A stretch of DNA of 64,000 bases, from positions 1-64,000 of the forward strand of contig CAVXVO010000003.1 in the NCBI GenBank assembly GCA_963765295.1, written 5' to 3'. Under the pieces are notes generated by a model. It was given only the letters and a program-made list of their open reading frames with translations, did no database searches and was not told the origin of the DNA. The position numbers were made by a program, and so were the translations under genes. Shown here piece by piece: positions 1 through 9,098 of the stretch; within the stretch, counting starts at the first letter, position 1, and each line of letters opens with the position of its first letter. This DNA is from PALSA-612 sp963765295 (GTDB lineage Bacteria; Actinomycetota; Thermoleophilia; Gaiellales; Gaiellaceae).

Positions 1-1
1 A

Positions 2-74
2 AGCCGACGCGCGGATTCGAACCGCGGACCCCTTCATTACGAGTGAAGTGCTCTACCAGCTGAGCTACGTCGGC
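2..74 (-). tRNA. tRNA-Thr (anticodon CGT)
   Basis: Read on the minus strand this folds as a full cloverleaf. The 7-bp acceptor stem pairs GCCGACG with CGTCGGC, the D arm contains AGCTCAGCTGGTAGAGC, the anticodon stem CTTCA/TGAAG encloses the loop CTCGTAA, and the T arm carries GGTTCGAATCC. The anticodon is CGT, which reads the Thr codon ACG. CCA is not encoded. A -10-like TAAAGT lies at 84-89, about 10 nt upstream of the 5' end. Confidence 0.96.
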
Positions 75-177
75 GCGGCTCCTACTTTAGCCGCTTCCTG
101 AGCGAACTCCCGTGCGTCGCCTGCCGTTGCCGCACTCGTGCCGCACTCGCTTCACGTCGCATCCCGGCGGCATGCGG

Positions 178-738
178 TCAGCCTCGTCGTGTGCCTTGAA
201 ACGCGAGGGTGCCGCTGTAGGGCTTGCAGCCGTGGGCTAGCGAGAAGCTATCCGGTGTGCCGACCATCGTCACGGTCCCGGCGATCCGAGTTGCCTTCAG
301 GAGAGTGCCGACCCTGGTTGAACGCACAACCCGGAGCATGACCTTCGTCTGCTGGCGGTAGGCATAGGGGATATCCGCGCTGAAGCAATTCGATTTGACG
401 ACGAATGATCCCGTGTAGGCGTTGGCCGAGTAACGCAAGAGTTGTTGTGCCCAAAGCAGGCCGCCGGGCCATTGCTGCGGACATGTTCCTGAGACGCACG
501 CAGTAGGCGTCGCCGACACCGCGACCGAGCACGGGCCGCTACTGCACCGTGGTTGGAAGTACCAGAGCAGGCCGGTCAAGCGCGTGCCGGCCGCAGCGCC
601 GAAGTTCTTGTTGGCCTTGACCGTGAAAGCCATCGTGAAGCTGTCACCAAGATTGGGCGACGCAGCCCGGTTGGCGCTTGCCGAGCCTGCCACGAAGGCC
701 GCCGCAACGGCGATCGCGATTACGCCACAGATACGCAT
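178..738 (-). CDS. secreted protein of unknown function
   Basis: This encodes a 186-residue protein whose first 22 residues form a typical signal peptide (MRIC, a hydrophobic core, then AGSASA), so it is predicted to be exported. The ATG at 738 was chosen because it begins the signal peptide and follows a GGAAGGTGG ribosome-binding site; the reading frame is open further upstream. The mature part has several cysteines (about residues 65, 70, 81, 86, 118 and 171) that could form disulfides outside the cell. I do not recognise the family. It is followed downstream by the tRNA gene. Confidence 0.7.
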   Translation of the reverse strand: MRICGVIAIAVAAAFVAGSASANRAASPNLGDSFTMAFTVKANKNFGAAAGTRLTGLLWYFQPRCSSGPCSVAVSATPTACVSGTCPQQWPGGLLWAQQLLRYSANAYTGSFVVKSNCFSADIPYAYRQQTKVMLRVVRSTRVGTLLKATRIAGTVTMVGTPDSFSLAHGCKPYSGTLAFQGTRRG

Positions 739-825
739 CTCAAACCACCTTCCCGAAAGGGACTCCGATCCTACGGCGGGCACCTGTCGCTTGTCCAGGC
801 CGGATTCCACGCGAGTGCGTGGTCG

Positions 826-2853
826 TCAGCGGCCAGTTCTGACGGTGAAGCGGATCGTGCCGCGGATCCCCGGGTCGTAGCGGACCTCGACCCGGAACGG
901 CGCGCGCGGGACCGGCACGGCGATCGTGCCGGAGCGGAGCTCGACGTCCTTCGTCGCCGTGACGCGTCCCATCGCCGGGCCGGGGCCGTTCGAGGTCAAC
1001 GTGCCGACCCGGACGTGCACGCCGACGGGATCCGAGCCCGCGGGTCGGGCGATCGCGATCCGTACCGTGCGCGCGCCCCGGGGCCAGCGGTCGTACGCGG
1101 CGTAGGCGGAGCTCTCGCCGTCCCGGAAGACGCCTTCGGTCGCCGAGACGAGCCGGATCGGCGACGCGACGCGGTCGTAGAGCACGAGCGCGCTCGAGGC
1201 TCCGCGGCGACGGCCCGCGACCTCGAAGCGCGGGTCGACGAGCAGCGCCGGCGCGGCCGGCACGCCCGAGACGACCCCGGTCGCCCAGTCGAGCGTGCCC
1301 GTGCCCTGGGCGAGCGGCAGCGGCTCCGGAGAGCCGAGGCTGTCCACGGTCCGAGCGCTCCGGTTCCAGAACTGCGTCTCCCACCACGGCGCGAACACCG
1401 GGAAGATCTCCTGCCGCACTGTCTCCGGCATGAAGTTCGAGGTGTTGAGGAGCGTGACGTCGGCGCTTTTCCCGACCGCCGCGTCCACCCAGGAGCGGTC
1501 CGCGGGCAGCATCGCCGTCGCCGCGACGGCGCGCGCCTGCTCGTCGGCGACCCGGGCCGCGAACGCCGCCGAGACGACGACGAACACGCCGACGAAGACG
1601 AGCGCGACCGCGCGACGGCGTGCGAGCGCCGCGGCCACGAGGGGCAGGTCGATCACGGCCACGATCAGCAGCGCCCGCAGGCCGCCGCCGAAGCCGATCA
1701 CGTTGCCGATCCGCCGGAACACCTCCATCCCGAGCGCGTTGCCCGGAAGCGACGGGGCCGTCAGCAGCGAGTGGAGCGGCATGAAGGCGACGCAGAGCGC
1801 GAGCACGCCCACCGTCACCGCGACGACCCGCAGCCGGCGGGCTCTGTCCAGCTCGGAGCCCACTTCGACCCAGAGCACGAGCCCGAGCAGGAGCAGCGGC
1901 TCGACGTAGAAGAGGTAGCGCTCCTTGAGCCCGAACGGCTCCCAGTGCCCCGACAGGCCTCCGACGACGAGGAACCAGCCGAGCGACGCCCAGGTGACGG
2001 CGAGGAACGCACGCTCGGCCGGCCGCCGTGCCGTCGCGCGTGGCAGCGTCAGGAGCACGAGGGCCACGAGCGGGATCGCGCCGGTCGCGAGATCGAGCTC
2101 GGCCAGGCTCCTCACGATCCATGTGAGCACGCCGCCGACGCTGTACCCGGCCGACGTCTCGGGGAAGGTCTGCAGCGCGTCCTGGAGGCGCGACGGCTGC
2201 ACCGCGTCGAGCACGGCGAGCGCGACGATCACGCCGATCGTGGGGACGAGCACACCCGCGAGCCGGCGGACGCTCGCGCGGGCCAGGAGCACCGCGGTCG
2301 GCACGATCGCGACGAGCACGAGCAGCTCGAACCGCGCCGCCGCTGCGACCGCGATCGCCGCGAGCAGCCCCACCTGGCGCAGCGGGGTCGGCTCCTCGAG
2401 GCAGAGCACGAGCAGGAGCGCGGCGGCGAGGAACGCGGGATAGGCGAGGTTCTCCTGCATCAACGCGCCGGTGAGCGCGAGGTCGGGGACGAGGATCGCG
2501 AGCACCGCCGCCACGGCCGCGCCGACGGGTGAGACGAGCCGGCGGCCGAGGAGGTAGACGGGCACGGCGGCGGCCGAGACTAGGACGACGTTGATCGCCT
2601 TCGCGACGGCGTACGTCGCGCCCATCGACGAGAGCAGCCAGGCCGGCGCGATGACGAGCGGATACGCGTACGTGATGTTCACGTGCCGCCCGCGGATCTC
2701 GAACAGCGATCCGTTCGCCAGGTTCTTCGCCAGCTCGGAGTGGACGAGCTCGTCGCTGAAGAGCCACGGCATCGCGATCCGACTCGCGAGCCAGCCCCGG
2801 AATGCGGCGACGACGGCCACACCCACGACGAGGATCCACCAGTGCGCCCGCAC
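826..2853 (-). CDS. GT-C fold membrane glycosyltransferase (ArnT/PMT-like)
   Basis: This encodes a 675-residue polytopic membrane protein. The N-terminal helix is followed by a periplasmic-type loop with an acidic pair (FSDELVHSE, about residues 32-40), the usual position of the catalytic Asp/Glu in GT-C enzymes that use polyprenyl-phosphate sugars. About eleven hydrophobic segments follow up to residue ~430, and the last ~200 residues form a soluble extracytoplasmic domain. It probably transfers sugars to lipid or cell-wall acceptors; the substrate cannot be read from sequence. It starts at GTG 2853, with TAGGCT at 2860-2865 as a possible -10, and is divergent from the aldo/keto reductase at 2898. 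Confidence 0.7.
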   Translation of the reverse strand: MRAHWWILVVGVAVVAAFRGWLASRIAMPWLFSDELVHSELAKNLANGSLFEIRGRHVNITYAYPLVIAPAWLLSSMGATYAVAKAINVVLVSAAAVPVYLLGRRLVSPVGAAVAAVLAILVPDLALTGALMQENLAYPAFLAAALLLVLCLEEPTPLRQVGLLAAIAVAAAARFELLVLVAIVPTAVLLARASVRRLAGVLVPTIGVIVALAVLDAVQPSRLQDALQTFPETSAGYSVGGVLTWIVRSLAELDLATGAIPLVALVLLTLPRATARRPAERAFLAVTWASLGWFLVVGGLSGHWEPFGLKERYLFYVEPLLLLGLVLWVEVGSELDRARRLRVVAVTVGVLALCVAFMPLHSLLTAPSLPGNALGMEVFRRIGNVIGFGGGLRALLIVAVIDLPLVAAALARRRAVALVFVGVFVVVSAAFAARVADEQARAVAATAMLPADRSWVDAAVGKSADVTLLNTSNFMPETVRQEIFPVFAPWWETQFWNRSARTVDSLGSPEPLPLAQGTGTLDWATGVVSGVPAAPALLVDPRFEVAGRRRGASSALVLYDRVASPIRLVSATEGVFRDGESSAYAAYDRWPRGARTVRIAIARPAGSDPVGVHVRVGTLTSNGPGPAMGRVTATKDVELRSGTIAVPVPRAPFRVEVRYDPGIRGTIRFTVRTGR

Positions 2854-2897
2854 CGGTGAAGCCTAAGCGGCTGCCCGGCTCGCTCTACGATGCCCGG

Positions 2898-3807
2898 GTG
2901 CGCACCGAGCCGCTCGGCGATTCCGACATCCTCGTCTCCCGGGTCGGTCTCGGGTGCAACAACTTCGGTGGGCGGATCGACCTCGATCGGACGCGCGAGG
3001 TCGTGGACGCGGCGCTCGACGCGGGCATCACGTTCTTCGACACGGCCGACATCTACGGCAACCGCGGCGGGAGCGAGACCTTCCTCGGCGAGGTGCTGGC
3101 CGGACGTCGCGACCGGGTCGTCCTGGCGACGAAGTTCGGGAACGACATGGGCGAGGGGCCGAACGGCTCCGCTGAGTACGTCGCCGGCGCGATTCGCGCC
3201 TCGCTCGAGCGCCTGCGGACCGACCGCGTCGACCTCTATCTACTACCACCGTCCCGACGGTGTGACGCCGATTGCCGAGACGCTCGGAGCGATGCAGGGG
3301 CTGGTCGGCGAAGGGCTCGTCCGTGCGATCGGCTGCTCGAACTTCAGCGCCGCACAGCTGGCGGAGGCGGACGAGTTCGCACGCACGAGCGGCGGCGCGC
3401 GCTTCGTCGCCGTGCAGAACGAGTACAGCCTCCTGGAGCGCGAGGCCGAGGACGAGGTGCTGCCGCTCGCCCGCAGCCTCGGCGTCGGCTTCGTCCCGTA
3501 CTTCCCGCTCGCGAGCGGGCTGCTGACGGGGAAGTACCGGCGCGGGACGCCGCGGCCGGAGGGGACACGCCTCGAGCGAAGGGACATCGAATCGGCCACG
3601 TTCGACCGGCTCGAGGCGCTGGAGGCATTCGCGCGGGAGCGGGGCCGGTCGCTGCTCGACCTGGCAATCGCAGCGCTCGCCTCGCAACCCGGGATCCCGT
3701 CTGTGATCGCCGGTGCAACGAGCGCCGAGCAGGTGCGCGCGAACGCCGCGGCGGCCGGCTGGGAGCTCTCGGCGGCCGACCTCGCCGCGCTGGCCCGGCC
3801 GGCCTAG
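2898..3807 (+). pseudogene. aldo/keto reductase, one frameshift
   Basis: This encodes an NADPH-dependent aldo/keto reductase of about 302 residues. It has the N-terminal LGLGCNNFGG-type strand, the catalytic Asp/Tyr region FFDTADIYGN (Tyr near residue 51), the Lys in ATKFGND, the family signature GCSNFSAAQL, and a C-terminal cofactor-binding PSVIAGATS segment. The frame changes at about 3240: removal of one base in CTATCTACTACC restores DLYYYHRPD, the conserved catalytic-His strand. The rest is intact, so a sequencing insertion is more likely than decay. GTG 2898 lies 6 nt after TACGAT (2886-2891), suggesting a leaderless transcript. The stop CTAG (3804-3807) is shared with the convergent GH15 gene. 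Confidence 0.85.
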
Positions 3808-5589
3808 CCCGGTGCTCGTATGCTGCGGCCCTCGGCGAGGGTCACGGCCGCACCGACGAGCGCGAGGTGCGTGAACGCCTGCGGGAAGTTCCCGAGCTGA
3901 CGCCGCGCGACGGGGTCGTACTCCTCGGCCAGCAGGCCGACGTCGTTGCGGAGGTCGAGCAGCCGCTCGAACAGCTCGCGCGCCTCGTCGTCGGCTCCCT
4001 GGAGCGCGAGCACGGAGACGAGCCAGAACGAGCACGGGAGGAAGACGCCCTCGCCGGGCGGCAATCCATCGACCGCCGCGGCTTCTTCCGGCAGGTAGCG
4101 CAGGAGGAGCCCGTCGAACGACAGCTCGCGCCGGATCGCGGCGACGGTCGAGACGAGGCGCGGGTCGTCGGCCGGAAGGAAGCCGACGAGCGGCATGAGC
4201 AAAACGGCGGCGTCGAGCCGGTCGGAGTCGTACGACTGCGCGAACGCCTGCTTCTCCTCGCACCACGCCCGCGCGCACACCTCCGCGTGGATCTCGTCGC
4301 GCAGCGCCCGCCAGCGATCCACCGGCCCCTGGCGGCCGAACTCCTCGTGGGAGCGAACGGCGCGGTCGAACGCGACCCACGCCATCACCTTCGAGTGCGT
4401 GAAATGCCGCTCGGGCCCGCGCACCTCCCAGATGCCCGAGTCCTCGCGGCGCCACCCTGTCTCGAGCCACTCGAGCAGCTTCAGCGAGAGCGACCAGACG
4501 TTGTCGTCGGCCCGGCCGCCGTGCGCGCGCGTCTGGTATAGCGCGTCGAGCACCTCGCCGTAGACGTCGAGCTGGAGTTGCTCGGACGCCGCGTTGCCGA
4601 TCCGGACCGGGAGCGACGCCTCGTAGCCGGCGAGCCAGTCGAGCTCGCGCTCCTCGAGCCGCCGTTCGCCGGCGATGCCGTACATGATCTGCACGTCGTC
4701 CGGGCTCCCTGCGACGGCGCGCAGCAGCCACTGGCGCCACGTCAGCGGCCTCGTCCCGGTACCCCGAGTTGAGCATCGCGAGCAGCGTCAGCGTCGCGTC
4801 GCGGAGCCAGCAGAAGCGGTAGTCCCAGTTGCGCACGCCGCCGATCTGCTCGGGGAGCGAGCGTCGTCGGCGCTGCGACGATGCCGCCGGTCGGCCCGTA
4901 GGTGAGCGCCTTCAGGACGAGCAGCGACTGGTGGATCTCGTCGTGGTAGACGCCCCGCGTGGCCGCACGTCGACGCCCACTCGTGCCAGTAGTCCTCGGC
5001 GTCTTCGAGCGCCTGCTCCGGGTCGATCTCGTCCGGCAGGTCGCGGTGCGAGGGGAACCACGTGAGGACGAAGGGGACTCGGTCGCCCGGCCGGAGGACG
5101 AACTCAGAGACCGTGGTCATGTTCTCGCCGCGTATCTCGACGGGCGTCCGGAAGCAGAGTGCGTCGGGGCCCGCGACCGCGACGCGCGCGTGGTCGACGC
5201 GGCGCACCCAGGGCACGATCGAGCCGTAGTCGAAGCGGATCACGAGCTCCGAGCGCATCGGCACCTCGCCGGAGAGCCCCTCGACGATGCGGACGATGTC
5301 GGGGGATTCGCCCCGCGGCGGCATGAAGTCGATCGCCCGCACGGAGCCGCCAGCGGTCTCGAAGACCGACTCGAGGACGAGCGTGTCGTGGCGGTAGCGT
5401 CGCACGCACGCTGCGGATGTCGTCCTGCGGCGCGAGCAGCCAACGGCCGTTGTCCGGCGTGCCGAGGAGCGCGGCGAAGCATGCACCCGAGTCGAAGCGC
5501 GGGAAGCAGCACCAGTCGATCGACCCGTCGCGACCGACGAGCGCTGCGGTCTGCAGGTCGCCGATCAGCGCGTAGTCCTCGATCCTCAT
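3804..5589 (-). pseudogene. GH15 glucoamylase-like glycoside hydrolase, four frameshifts
   Basis: The reconstructed protein has about 594 codons, the usual length of the bacterial GH15 family (glucoamylase/trehalase-like alpha-glucosidases). The N-terminal MRIEDYALIGD and DGSIDWCCFPRFDSGACFA are hallmarks of the family's beta-sandwich domain. The (alpha/alpha)6 barrel follows with RNWDYRFCWLRDA, QIMYG, ELDWLAGYE and EEYDP near the C-terminus, which supplies the catalytic glutamates. Frame changes lie near 5401-5410, 4951-4960, 4856-4864 and 4738-4745, and each is cured by removing a single base, giving for example PTTSLPEQIGGVRNWD. The total length minus four is divisible by three. The likely role is hydrolysis of trehalose, glycogen-derived or other alpha-glucans. 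Sequencing insertions are more likely than a true pseudogene. Confidence 0.85.
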
Positions 5590-5740
5590 GTCCCTGGCCG
5601 CCTTTCGCTCCCGGCCGGCGGAGCCGGCCCCCGCGAACCTCTGGCGTCGCTGACGGCACGGTGCTCTGCGGGCCCGTGTTCCCAACACTGCGCCCTCCGG
5701 CCCTGCACCGTCGGCGACGCCCCAGGAACACGAGGAGACC

Positions 5741-6454
5741 TCATCGCGCGCGGAGGGCGTCGAGCGCGGCGCGGGCCTTGTCGACTCGCTCGGCCGCCTG
5801 CTCGGCGTCGTGCTGTATCTGCTGCCAGCGCTTGTGCGCCTGACGCTCCTCGGCGAGTGCCGCGCGGTGCTCGTCCTCGGCCTCGCGCAGCCGTGCCCGC
5901 GCCTCGGCGAGTGCCTTCTTGTTGTCGGCGGCGCTCTCGGCGCGCCGTGCGCGGCTCTTGCCACGGGCGGGCTTCGCGTGCGCGGCGAGCGTTCCGAATC
6001 CGGCCGGCTCGAGCTCCTTCGCCAGCTGGCCCTGGCGCACGGCCTCGGCCGCGCCGTCGTCGACCGCCGCCGCCTCGAGCGTCTGGCGGATGCGGCCGGT
6101 CACGGCTTCGGACGCCTTGCCGCCCAGCTCCTCGCGCGCCGCCCCGACCAGCGTCTCGAGCGCGCGCCGCTGGCGGGCGATCGCCTCACGCAGGTCGGCT
6201 CCGCCGCCGAGCTGTGCGTCGCGTGCGGCGGCCGCCGCCTCGAGGAACTCGTCCAGGTCGGCGTGTCGCCTCCGCGTCAGCTGGTTGACGGCCCAGGCGG
6301 CGACGCTCGGCTTCGCCAGCGCCTTGACCGCGTCCGCCTCCGCGCGCAGGTCGCGGTCGCGGAGCTCCTTCGCCGCGGCGTTCCGCGCCGTCGTGAACTC
6401 GTCGAGCGGCAGCCCGTAGAGGAGCTCGGCGGCTGCAGCGACCGGATCGGCCAT
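5741..6454 (-). CDS. Ala/Glu-rich coiled-coil protein, unknown function
   Basis: This encodes a 237-residue cytoplasmic protein rich in Ala, Glu and Arg. Residues ~1-130 contain short helical segments, and residues ~170-235 have heptad-like spacing typical of a coiled coil. There are no membrane segments or catalytic motifs. Similar proteins occur as hypothetical proteins in high-GC actinobacteria, and I cannot assign a role. TAGGCT lies 8 nt before the ATG on the minus strand, consistent with a short or absent leader. It sits downstream of holB on the same strand with a 50-nt gap. Confidence 0.65.
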   Translation of the reverse strand: MADPVAAAAELLYGLPLDEFTTARNAAAKELRDRDLRAEADAVKALAKPSVAAWAVNQLTRRRHADLDEFLEAAAAARDAQLGGGADLREAIARQRRALETLVGAAREELGGKASEAVTGRIRQTLEAAAVDDGAAEAVRQGQLAKELEPAGFGTLAAHAKPARGKSRARRAESAADNKKALAEARARLREAEDEHRAALAEERQAHKRWQQIQHDAEQAAERVDKARAALDALRAR

Positions 6455-6504
6455 GGCCGCTCAGCCTAGACAACGGCCGTGCTGACGCGACCGCTGCGGA
6501 CAGG

Positions 6505-7584
6505 TCAGACCGAGACGGGAACCGGCCCGACGAGCTCCTGCCGGAGCTGGACGAAGAGGGCCTCGAGCGCGAGCTTCGGCTGCAGGTTGAGCTCCTCGTA
6601 GCGCCGCCATGTCTCACGTACGCGCTCGACCGCCCGCTCGGCGCCTGCGAGCCGCTCGGGCGAGGCGTCCTCGGTTAGCGAGGCCAGGTGGTCGAAGTGC
6701 ACGACGACGTTCTCGGCCCCGACGGCGACGCAGATCAGGTCGCGATACCAGGCCGCCAGCTCCTCGAGCGCCTCGAGCACCCCTTCTCGCTGCGCGCCGA
6801 GCTCGGCCCGGCGGCGGCGGAGCTCCGCTTCGCGCTCCGTCAGGTCGAGCCACTCGAGCTTCTCGTCGGCCTGCTCCCTCGCCTCCTTGGCTCCGGCGTC
6901 GACCAGGTCCAGCACCCGCCCGGCCGCGATCGACGCCGAGAACGCCGGATCCGAGTAGACCGAGCGCGCGACGCCGAGCAGCTCGTCGCGCCGCGCCGCC
7001 GCGTCGGCGTCGAGCAGCCGCTCCGCGCGGTCGAGCCTGCCGCCGGCCACGCGCGCCACCGCGGTCGCGCGGTCGGCCGGGATGCCGGGAGCCCAGGCGT
7101 TGACGACCGCGCGCACCGCCCGCTCCGACAGCCGCGAGAACGGGACGAGCTGACAGCGCGAGCGGATCGTGTCGGGGAGCGGGCCGAGCTCGTCGGCGAG
7201 CAGCACGATCACCGCGTACTCCGGCGGCTCCTCGAGATCCTTGAGCAGCGCGTCTGCCGCCTCGGTGTTCAGGAGGTGCGCCGAGACGACCAGGTAGACG
7301 CGGTACGACGCCTCGAACGGGCGCATGTGCAGGTCGCGCCGCAGCGTGCGGATCTCGTCGATGCGGATCTGGTCGCCGAGCGGCTCGAGCACGTACAGGT
7401 CGGGGTGCGCGCGCCGCTCGACCCGTCCGCGGTCGCCGAGGAGCGCTCCGGCAAACGCGATCGCGGCCTTCCGCTTGCCGACGCCGGCCGGCCCGAAGAA
7501 GAGGTAGGCGTGCGCCGGCCCCTCGTCGAGTCCCGCCTGCAGGAGGCGCTTCGCTTCGGCTTGCTCGACGATCTCATCGAACAC
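6505..7584 (-). CDS. holB: DNA polymerase III delta' subunit
   Basis: This encodes a 359-residue clamp-loader subunit. The Walker A-like GPAGVGKRKAA is near residue 30, LLKDLEEPPEYAVIVLLADE is the conserved segment around the sensor region, and TIRSRCQ (about residue 140) is the SRC motif of the delta'/gamma/RFC family. The C-terminal half is the helical collar domain. The start is GTG 7584, which overlaps the end of tmk by 11 nt; the DEIVEQAEAKRLL start fits the family. A tmk-holB arrangement is common in bacteria and supports the call. Confidence 0.9.
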   Translation of the reverse strand: MFDEIVEQAEAKRLLQAGLDEGPAHAYLFFGPAGVGKRKAAIAFAGALLGDRGRVERRAHPDLYVLEPLGDQIRIDEIRTLRRDLHMRPFEASYRVYLVVSAHLLNTEAADALLKDLEEPPEYAVIVLLADELGPLPDTIRSRCQLVPFSRLSERAVRAVVNAWAPGIPADRATAVARVAGGRLDRAERLLDADAAARRDELLGVARSVYSDPAFSASIAAGRVLDLVDAGAKEAREQADEKLEWLDLTEREAELRRRRAELGAQREGVLEALEELAAWYRDLICVAVGAENVVVHFDHLASLTEDASPERLAGAERAVERVRETWRRYEELNLQPKLALEALFVQLRQELVGPVPVSV

Positions 7585-8170
7585 GGGCTGCGAGCTCCTC
7601 CCTGATCTGCGCCGCGAGCTCTTCCCGTGGCCGCGCCCCGTCGAGCAGCACGATCCGCTCCGGGAAGCGGTCGGCGACTGCGCGGTAGCCCTCGTCCACG
7701 GCGGCACGGAATGCGGCGCCCTCGCGCTCGATCCGGTCGGGCCTGCGCCCGAGCCGGGCGGCCGAGGTCGCCTCGTCGACGAGCAGCACGAACGTCCGGT
7801 CGGGGAGCAGGTCGGCGACCGCCGCGTTCAGCTCGAGCACGCGCTCGATCCCGAGGCCGCGCGCCACGCCCTGGTAGGCGAGCGACGAGTCGAGGTAGCG
7901 GTCGCTGACGACGATCGCGCCGCGGGCGAGCGCCGGGCGGATGACTCGCTCCGCGAGTTCCGCGCGCGCCGCGGCGAACAGGCTCGCCTCCGCCCAGGCC
8001 GTCATCTCCGGCCCGTCCAGCAGGAGCTCGCGGACGCGCTCGCCGAACGGCGTGCCGCCCGGCTCCCGCGTCGCGACCACCTCCCGGCCGCCCCCGGCGA
8101 GGTGCGCGGCGGCGAGCGCGGCCTGGGTCGACTTGCCGGAGCCGTCGACTCCTTCAAACGTCACGAACAT
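7574..8170 (-). CDS. tmk: thymidylate kinase
   Basis: This encodes a 198-residue protein that phosphorylates dTMP to dTDP. It starts MFVTFEGVDGSGKST, giving the P-loop (residues ~6-15), then TREPGGTPFGE (dTMP binding) and the DRYLDSSLAYQG motif, while RLGRRPDRIE is the lid region. Length and motif order match the family. The ATG at 8170 gives the canonical N-terminus. TATCGT (8180-8185 on the minus strand) lies 9 nt ahead. The start codon is only 22 nt from that of the divergent epimerase, and the 3' end overlaps holB. Confidence 0.95.
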   Translation of the reverse strand: MFVTFEGVDGSGKSTQAALAAAHLAGGGREVVATREPGGTPFGERVRELLLDGPEMTAWAEASLFAAARAELAERVIRPALARGAIVVSDRYLDSSLAYQGVARGLGIERVLELNAAVADLLPDRTFVLLVDEATSAARLGRRPDRIEREGAAFRAAVDEGYRAVADRFPERIVLLDGARPREELAAQIREELAARVR

Positions 8171-8192
8171 GCGGCGCCTACGATACGGCCCG
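8171..8192. promoter_or_regulatory. 22-nt bidirectional promoter between tmk and epimerase gene
   Basis: The two divergent start codons (8170 minus, 8193 plus) are separated by only 22 nt. The centre carries CTACGATACGG: TACGAT (8179-8184) faces the epimerase and TATCGT (8185-8180) faces tmk, so one near-palindrome can supply -10 boxes for both strands. Neither gene has a Shine-Dalgarno sequence, and each hexamer is 8-9 nt from its start codon. The -35 elements would have to lie inside the opposite genes. Promoter activity is inferred. Confidence 0.55.
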
Positions 8193-9098
8193 ATGCGGGC
8201 GATCGTGACCGGCGGCGCGGGATTCATCGGCTCGCATGTGGCGGAGGCGCTCGTCGCGCGCGACGACGACGTCCACGTGCTCGACGACCTCTCGGCGGGC
8301 AAGCCCGAGAACGTGCCGGAGGGCGCCCGGCTGCACGTCGCCGACATCCGCGACCCTGGCGACGTCTTCGACGCCGTGCAGCCCGAGGTCGTCTTCCACC
8401 TCGCCGCCCAGGCGTCCGTGAGCGTCTCCGTCGCGAAGCCGACGCTCGACGCCGACGTGAACGTGCTCGGCACGGTCGCGATCCTCGCCGCGGCGCTCGC
8501 CCACGGCGCGCAGGTCGTGTTCTCGTCGACCGGCGGCGCCATCTACGGGGAGTGCGCGAGTCCGGCGACGGAGGAGTGGGAGCGGCGACCGCTGTCCCCG
8601 TACGGCACGTCCAAGCTGGCCGGCGAGGAGTACCTCGCCGCGTGGAATCGGCTCCACGGGACGAGGCACGTCGCCCTGCGCTACGGCAACGTCTACGGGC
8701 CGCGGCAGGACCCGCACGGCGAGGCGGGCGTGGTCGCGATCTTCCTGCGCTCGGTCGCGGACGGGCGGCAGCCGACGATCTTCGGCGACGGCTCGCAGGA
8801 GCGCGACTACGTGTACGTCGGGGACGTGGCCCGCGCGACACTCGCGGCGACGTCGCTCGGCGGCGGCGTTCTCAACGTCGCGACCGGAGAGCCGACGTCC
8901 GTTCTCCAGCTGGTCGACGCGATGCGCCGCGCCACCGGACGCGAGATCGACCCCGAGCACGGCCCGGAACGCCTCGGCGACCTCCAGCGCTCGGTGCTCG
9001 ACCCGAGCCTCGCCGCACGCGAGCTCGGCTGGCATGCCGAGGTCTCGCTCGAGGACGGCCTCCGCGCCGCCTGGCAGTTCTTCTCAGCCGCCGGGTAG
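8193..9098 (+). CDS. NAD-dependent sugar-nucleotide epimerase (UDP-glucose 4-epimerase-like)
   Basis: This encodes a 301-residue extended SDR protein. GGAGFIGSH near residue 8 binds NAD, FHLAAQASV is the conserved strand-4 segment, SSTGGAIYGE supplies the catalytic Ser/Thr, and PYGTSK contains the catalytic YxxxK pair. RYGNVYGPRQDPHGEAGVV and RDYVYVGDV are typical of UDP-hexose 4-epimerases. It probably supplies UDP-galactose or a similar nucleotide sugar to the polysaccharide genes nearby. TACGAT lies 8 nt before the ATG with no clear ribosome-binding site, suggesting leaderless translation. Its last seven codons form part of the 94-bp repeat. Confidence 0.85.
   Translation: MRAIVTGGAGFIGSHVAEALVARDDDVHVLDDLSAGKPENVPEGARLHVADIRDPGDVFDAVQPEVVFHLAAQASVSVSVAKPTLDADVNVLGTVAILAAALAHGAQVVFSSTGGAIYGECASPATEEWERRPLSPYGTSKLAGEEYLAAWNRLHGTRHVALRYGNVYGPRQDPHGEAGVVAIFLRSVADGRQPTIFGDGSQERDYVYVGDVARATLAATSLGGGVLNVATGEPTSVLQLVDAMRRATGREIDPEHGPERLGDLQRSVLDPSLAARELGWHAEVSLEDGLRAAWQFFSAAG

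Noticed and set aside
740..2839. Very long open frames antisense to the membrane glycosyltransferase (and similar mirror frames elsewhere)
   Set aside because: They are Arg/Ala/Pro-rich with no domain motifs and result from G+C-rich third codon positions; the opposite strand carries clear protein families.
3238..3242. Programmed ribosomal frameshifting as the explanation for the broken genes
   Set aside because: There is no slippery heptamer or consistent downstream structure, and eleven events in unrelated enzymes all of the same +1 kind fit sequencing insertions better.
5613..5629. GGCCGGC-GGA-GCCGGCC hairpin upstream of the GH15 gene as a terminator
   Set aside because: The stem is only 7 bp with no T-tract, and such G+C palindromes are frequent by chance at this base composition.
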